Assembly (NCBI GenBank): GCA_902783995.1
Contig: CACZTG010000044.1
Location: 1-7,100 of the forward strand
Direction: 5' to 3'
DNA: 7,100 nucleotides
From: an uncultured Ruminococcus sp.
GTDB lineage: Bacteria; Bacillota_A; Clostridia; RUG12999
The notes under the pieces were generated by a model. The model ran no database searches and had not been told where the DNA came from. It saw only the letters and a list, made by a program, of their open reading frames with translations. Position numbers and translations under genes: made by a program. How positions within the stretch are numbered: position 1 is the stretch's first letter; every line of letters starts with the position of its first letter. Of the stretch, positions 6,722 to 7,100 are shown piece by piece.

Positions 6722-7100
6722 TTATGCCTCCGTAATAAAATGCTTAATAAGAGCTTTTGCGGCATAAATATCTTTTTCCGATATGATTTCGTTTGCGGTA
6801 TTAAGATATCTGACCGGAACACATATTGACGCCGCCTTGCTTCCTCCCGCAGCGCATTGCGCGGTGGGAGCTTCGGTTTGCTGCTCATTAAAAGAAGCGT
6901 ATTGAACGGAAACGCTGTTTTTAAAGGCTGTTTCACGGAAATCCGATACAAGTGAAGGACTTAAAACGCTTCTGCCGTCCTTAACGGCAATTACGGCGCC
7001 GCCTTTAAGCTTTATTTCGCTTTTGCCGCACGGAATATCATCGGCTTTTACCGTATCAAGAGCTATAAAGATATCGGGCATTACAGAGTTTATAACAGGC
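6722..7100 (-). CDS. C-terminal part of an M42 aminopeptidase-like protein (partial, altered metal site)
   Basis: The frame is open to the right edge and ends at 6722, giving 125 residues. It reads like the C-terminus of the M42 (TET/FrvX/glutamyl aminopeptidase) family of cytoplasmic metallo-aminopeptidases: NSVMPDIFIALDTVKADDIPCG matches the usual V-D-V-T...D-x-P-G segment that carries a metal-ligand Asp; EIKLKGGAVI and DGRSVLSPSLV follow; and VPVRYLNTANEI matches the usual P-x-RY-x-HSP-x-E. Two conserved positions differ: the ligand His of RYxHSP is Asn (codon 6800-6802), and the GGTDA motif is QQTEA. The alignment by eye is otherwise gapless, so this looks like a full-length but diverged homologue rather than a frameshifted one. 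It may be a non-catalytic or differently metallated paralogue. The thioesterase starts four bases after it. The N-terminal half, with the HxD and catalytic Glu, is outside the window. Confidence 0.75.
   Translation of the reverse strand, partial: PVINSVMPDIFIALDTVKADDIPCGKSEIKLKGGAVIAVKDGRSVLSPSLVSDFRETAFKNSVSVQYASFNEQQTEAPTAQCAAGGSKAASICVPVRYLNTANEIISEKDIYAAKALIKHFITEA
6727..6731 (-). promoter_or_regulatory. Ribosome binding site fixing the thioesterase start
   Basis: GGAGG on the minus strand lies nine bases before the ATG at 6717 and sits inside the last codons of the upstream M42-like gene. It is the main argument for the 239-aa thioesterase rather than a 317-aa version starting at 6951. 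Confidence 0.8.

Noticed and set aside
6718..6951. Longer 317-aa version of the thioesterase starting at 6951
   Set aside because: The extra 78 residues overlap the M42-like gene in the same strand, are unlike the thioesterase family, and the true start has GGAGG nine bases upstream.
1..7100. A novel defence, mobile or CRISPR-type system
   Set aside because: No direct repeats, transposase, integrase, reverse transcriptase, nuclease or toxin-antitoxin-like gene is present; all sizeable frames belong to metabolic or transport families.

Overview
The window looks like chromosomal DNA from a low-to-mid GC anaerobic Firmicute, most likely a member of the Clostridia. The supporting signs are AGGAG/GGAGG ribosome binding sites, a textbook SigA promoter, a secreted enzyme carrying a 'copper amine oxidase N-terminal' (PF07833-type) module, a paired short-chain CHR transporter, an M42-type aminopeptidase-like protein and a bacterial acyl-ACP thioesterase. 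The taxonomic call is inference from gene content and signals. No rRNA, tRNA, CRISPR array, insertion sequence or phage gene was seen.

Layout, plus strand. Bases 2-154 are the 3' end of an unrecognised gene, followed by a hairpin at 160-190. A 178-base gap then carries a perfect TTGACA-17-TATAAT promoter (268-296), a short leader and a strong SD. This drives a 660-aa secreted protein (366-2348) with a signal peptide, a helical TPR-like segment, a GH26-like/clan GH-A catalytic domain, an Ig-like segment and a C-terminal CAO-N domain. Thirteen bases later comes a pair of half-size chromate-transporter-family (CHR) genes (2362-2934 and 2931-3494) joined by an ATGA overlap. The three genes read as one operon.

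Layout, minus strand. A second run of tightly packed genes enters from the right edge: the C-terminal part of an M42 peptidase-like protein (6722-7100), then an acyl-ACP thioesterase (5998-6717), then a copper-exporting P1B-ATPase (3491-5971). The ATPase has a CopZ-like metal-binding domain fused to its C-terminus.

The two runs collide at 3491-3494, where a single TTAA supplies the stop codon of both the second CHR gene and copA. There is no intergenic space for terminators. The sequence instead shows two well-formed intrinsic terminators, each lying inside the opposing gene: a hairpin plus U-tract for copA inside the CHR coding region (3426-3474), and one for the CHR operon inside the last codons of copA (3500-3525). 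This reciprocal nesting is the most striking structural feature here.

Other points of interest are a possible internal start that would release a free 69-aa CopZ from the copA message, the loss of a conserved metal-ligand His in the M42-like protein, and the operon link between a secreted glycosidase-like protein and a CHR transporter pair. I found no clear case for a wholly new defence or mobile system.
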